From the IMG/VR virus record IMGVR_UViG_3300034101_000837, positions 1 to 20,487 of that record: a stretch of 20,487 nt of DNA; one strand, given 5' to 3'. The translations under genes and the position numbers were made by a program. The notes beneath the pieces are model-generated. The model saw nothing but the letters and a program-made list of their open reading frames with translations. It searched no databases and had not been told where the DNA came from. Positions 19,725-20,487 of the stretch are shown here, piece by piece. Position 1 is the stretch's first letter. Each line of letters opens with the position of its first letter. The DNA is from a virus.

Positions 19725-19931
19725 ATGACTAACACAGAAAGCTTCTGGGAAGACCCAGATACAGACACTCCACGTTGTGACTTAGAGCAGAAGCGTATTG
19801 AAGGACAGTTCCCACCGCATCTAACAACACTCGCAATGTCATTCGCTCGACGCCTAGAGCGTGAGCTTAACGAACAGCGACGACGCATCTATGATCTAGA
19901 GGAAGAGCTAGAGCGTTTGACTCTAGAGTAA
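19725..19931 (+). CDS. Coiled-coil protein of the TPxxD/LER family, copy C
   Basis: ATG at 19725 follows taccattaacaccc, the A/C-rich leader type used elsewhere here; the frame opens earlier at 19707 but crosses the previous stop region. The 68-residue product begins MTNTESFWEDPDTDTPRCDL and ends with a coiled coil: FARRLERELNEQRRRIYDLE then EELERLTLE. It shares TP-x-x-D and FAR-LER-L with the genes at 14600 and 14899, 5 kb away. Unlike those it is not coupled to a neighbour. Function unknown. Confidence 0.6.
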   Translation: MTNTESFWEDPDTDTPRCDLEQKRIEGQFPPHLTTLAMSFARRLERELNEQRRRIYDLEEELERLTLE

Positions 19932-19932
19932 T

Positions 19933-20370
19933 ATGCATCACAAGCGCTATCTCCATAAGAAGATGGATGTTGATGGTATCAAGAAGGAGGACACGTTAGA
20001 CATACAAGCGCGTATAACTCTGCTCAATCAAGCTCCAGCCATTGTATCCACCGCAATCAAAGCTGGCTGGATCTCATATCCTGCCAACGCATACGTTGAT
20101 CCTGAAGAACAAGACCTGACCGAGTGGCTTAAGAAGTACGACTGCGAGAAGGCGTACAACCTAAGACAGAAGGGCATGACCTACCGTGAGATCGGCAAGC
20201 TGTTGTGCGTGGGTATTGGCAGGGTTACTGAGATACTAAGACGCGGCGAAGAAATAGCGGTGCAACGCAAGCTTGATGAGATAGGTGTTAAGCCTATTGA
20301 TCTGCCAAAGAAATCCACAGTGGAGAAACATACGACACTAACTAAGCAACGTAAGAACACTAAGCGATAA
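19933..20370 (+). CDS. Helix-turn-helix protein, 145 aa
   Basis: ATG at 19933 lies one base after the preceding stop; an internal ATG at 19963 is an alternative. The N-terminal half is helical (QARITLLNQAPAIVSTAIKA) with a Pro/Asp turn. KAYNLRQKGMTYREIGKLLC then VGIGRVTEILRRGEEIA is a clear helix-turn-helix (about 93-130) of the type in sigma region 4 or transposase/resolvase-like regulators. A basic, Lys/Thr-rich tail ends the protein. Codons shift toward cta, ata, cgt and aga compared with upstream genes. Likely a DNA-binding regulator; target unknown. Confidence 0.6.
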   Translation: MHHKRYLHKKMDVDGIKKEDTLDIQARITLLNQAPAIVSTAIKAGWISYPANAYVDPEEQDLTEWLKKYDCEKAYNLRQKGMTYREIGKLLCVGIGRVTEILRRGEEIAVQRKLDEIGVKPIDLPKKSTVEKHTTLTKQRKNTKR

Positions 20371-20373
20371 CGT

Positions 20374-20466
20374 ATGACACAGCGTATAGCACTACCTAAT
20401 ATTGCGTCTATCAGATGTGGTGTAACGACCTGTATCATTAACCTAGAAGGCTCCCGCTATCTATAG
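20374..20466 (+). CDS. Possible 30-aa ORF
   Basis: ATG at 20374, 3 bases after the previous stop, to TAG at 20464-20466. The product starts MTQRIALPNIASIRCGVTTC and has no recognised motif. It could be a real small gene or chance reading frame in the intergenic space. Confidence 0.2.
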   Translation: MTQRIALPNIASIRCGVTTCIINLEGSRYL

Positions 20467-20487
20467 ATACGCTGGTGATCGCGCGGG
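20453..20487. repeat. Palindrome and inverted repeat at the right edge
   Basis: TATCTATAGATA (20458-20469) is a perfect 12-base palindrome. It lies between CCCGC (20453-20457) and GCGGG (20483-20487), which are complementary, so a nested structure is possible. The window ends here, so I cannot tell whether it is an operator, a terminator or part of a longer repeat. Confidence 0.3.

Overview
The window is part of a tailed bacteriophage (Caudoviricetes) or prophage genome. Every convincing gene lies on the + strand. Genes are tightly packed, and many junctions overlap by 4 bases (ATGA or GTGA), which suggests translational coupling. Tail-tube-like, tape-measure-like and neck-like genes point to a siphovirus-like particle with a short tail. 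Terminase, portal and major capsid genes are absent and probably lie to the left, because the first gene is cut by the window edge. No integrase, repressor, tRNA or CRISPR array was seen, so lifestyle is undecided. The host cannot be named. A lipoprotein beside holin-like proteins suggests a Gram-negative envelope. Many genes start behind A/C-rich leaders with no Shine-Dalgarno sequence, as is common in Bacteroidota and reported for some other phyla; other genes here do have one.

Layout. 1-1081: end of a virion-type gene, then tiny genes including two holin-like membrane proteins and an outer-membrane-type lipoprotein that overlaps an upstream small ORF out of frame (lysis-like cassette). 1083-9907: structural module, comprising a fibre-type protein, head-closure and neck candidates, tail terminator, tail tube, chaperone, short tape measure, distal-tail candidate, two tandem paralogous beta-rich proteins, a small virion protein and an 898-residue tip or fibre protein. 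9944-13013: recombination module, comprising a small CxxC protein, a Red-beta (Bet) annealing protein, a Cas4/DUF2800-type PD-(D/E)XK nuclease with a probable Fe-S cluster, a MazG-like pyrophosphatase, an OB-fold SSB-like protein and a RusA resolvase. 13014-17128: small accessory genes, including a lysozyme/transglycosylase-like protein, RHH, HTH and winged-helix proteins, and a calcineurin-like phosphoesterase. 17282-19350: replication module, comprising a DUF1376-type replisome organiser and a DnaB helicase. 19426-20487: a small protein with an SSB-type acidic tip behind a good sigma70-like promoter, a coiled-coil protein and an HTH protein.

How it works together. Bet and the nuclease would form a Red-like recombination pair, RusA would resolve branched products, and the DUF1376 protein would load DnaB, probably at an origin made of CAACCG repeats inside its own gene (the lambda O arrangement). 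The noncoding intervals carry unusual structure: a three-way-junction-like element after rusA, a strong hairpin just before the replication gene, and two diverged copies of a leader with a covarying hairpin before two neighbouring small genes. These RNA or origin signals and the apparent split of SSB functions between two proteins are the main candidates for something undescribed.
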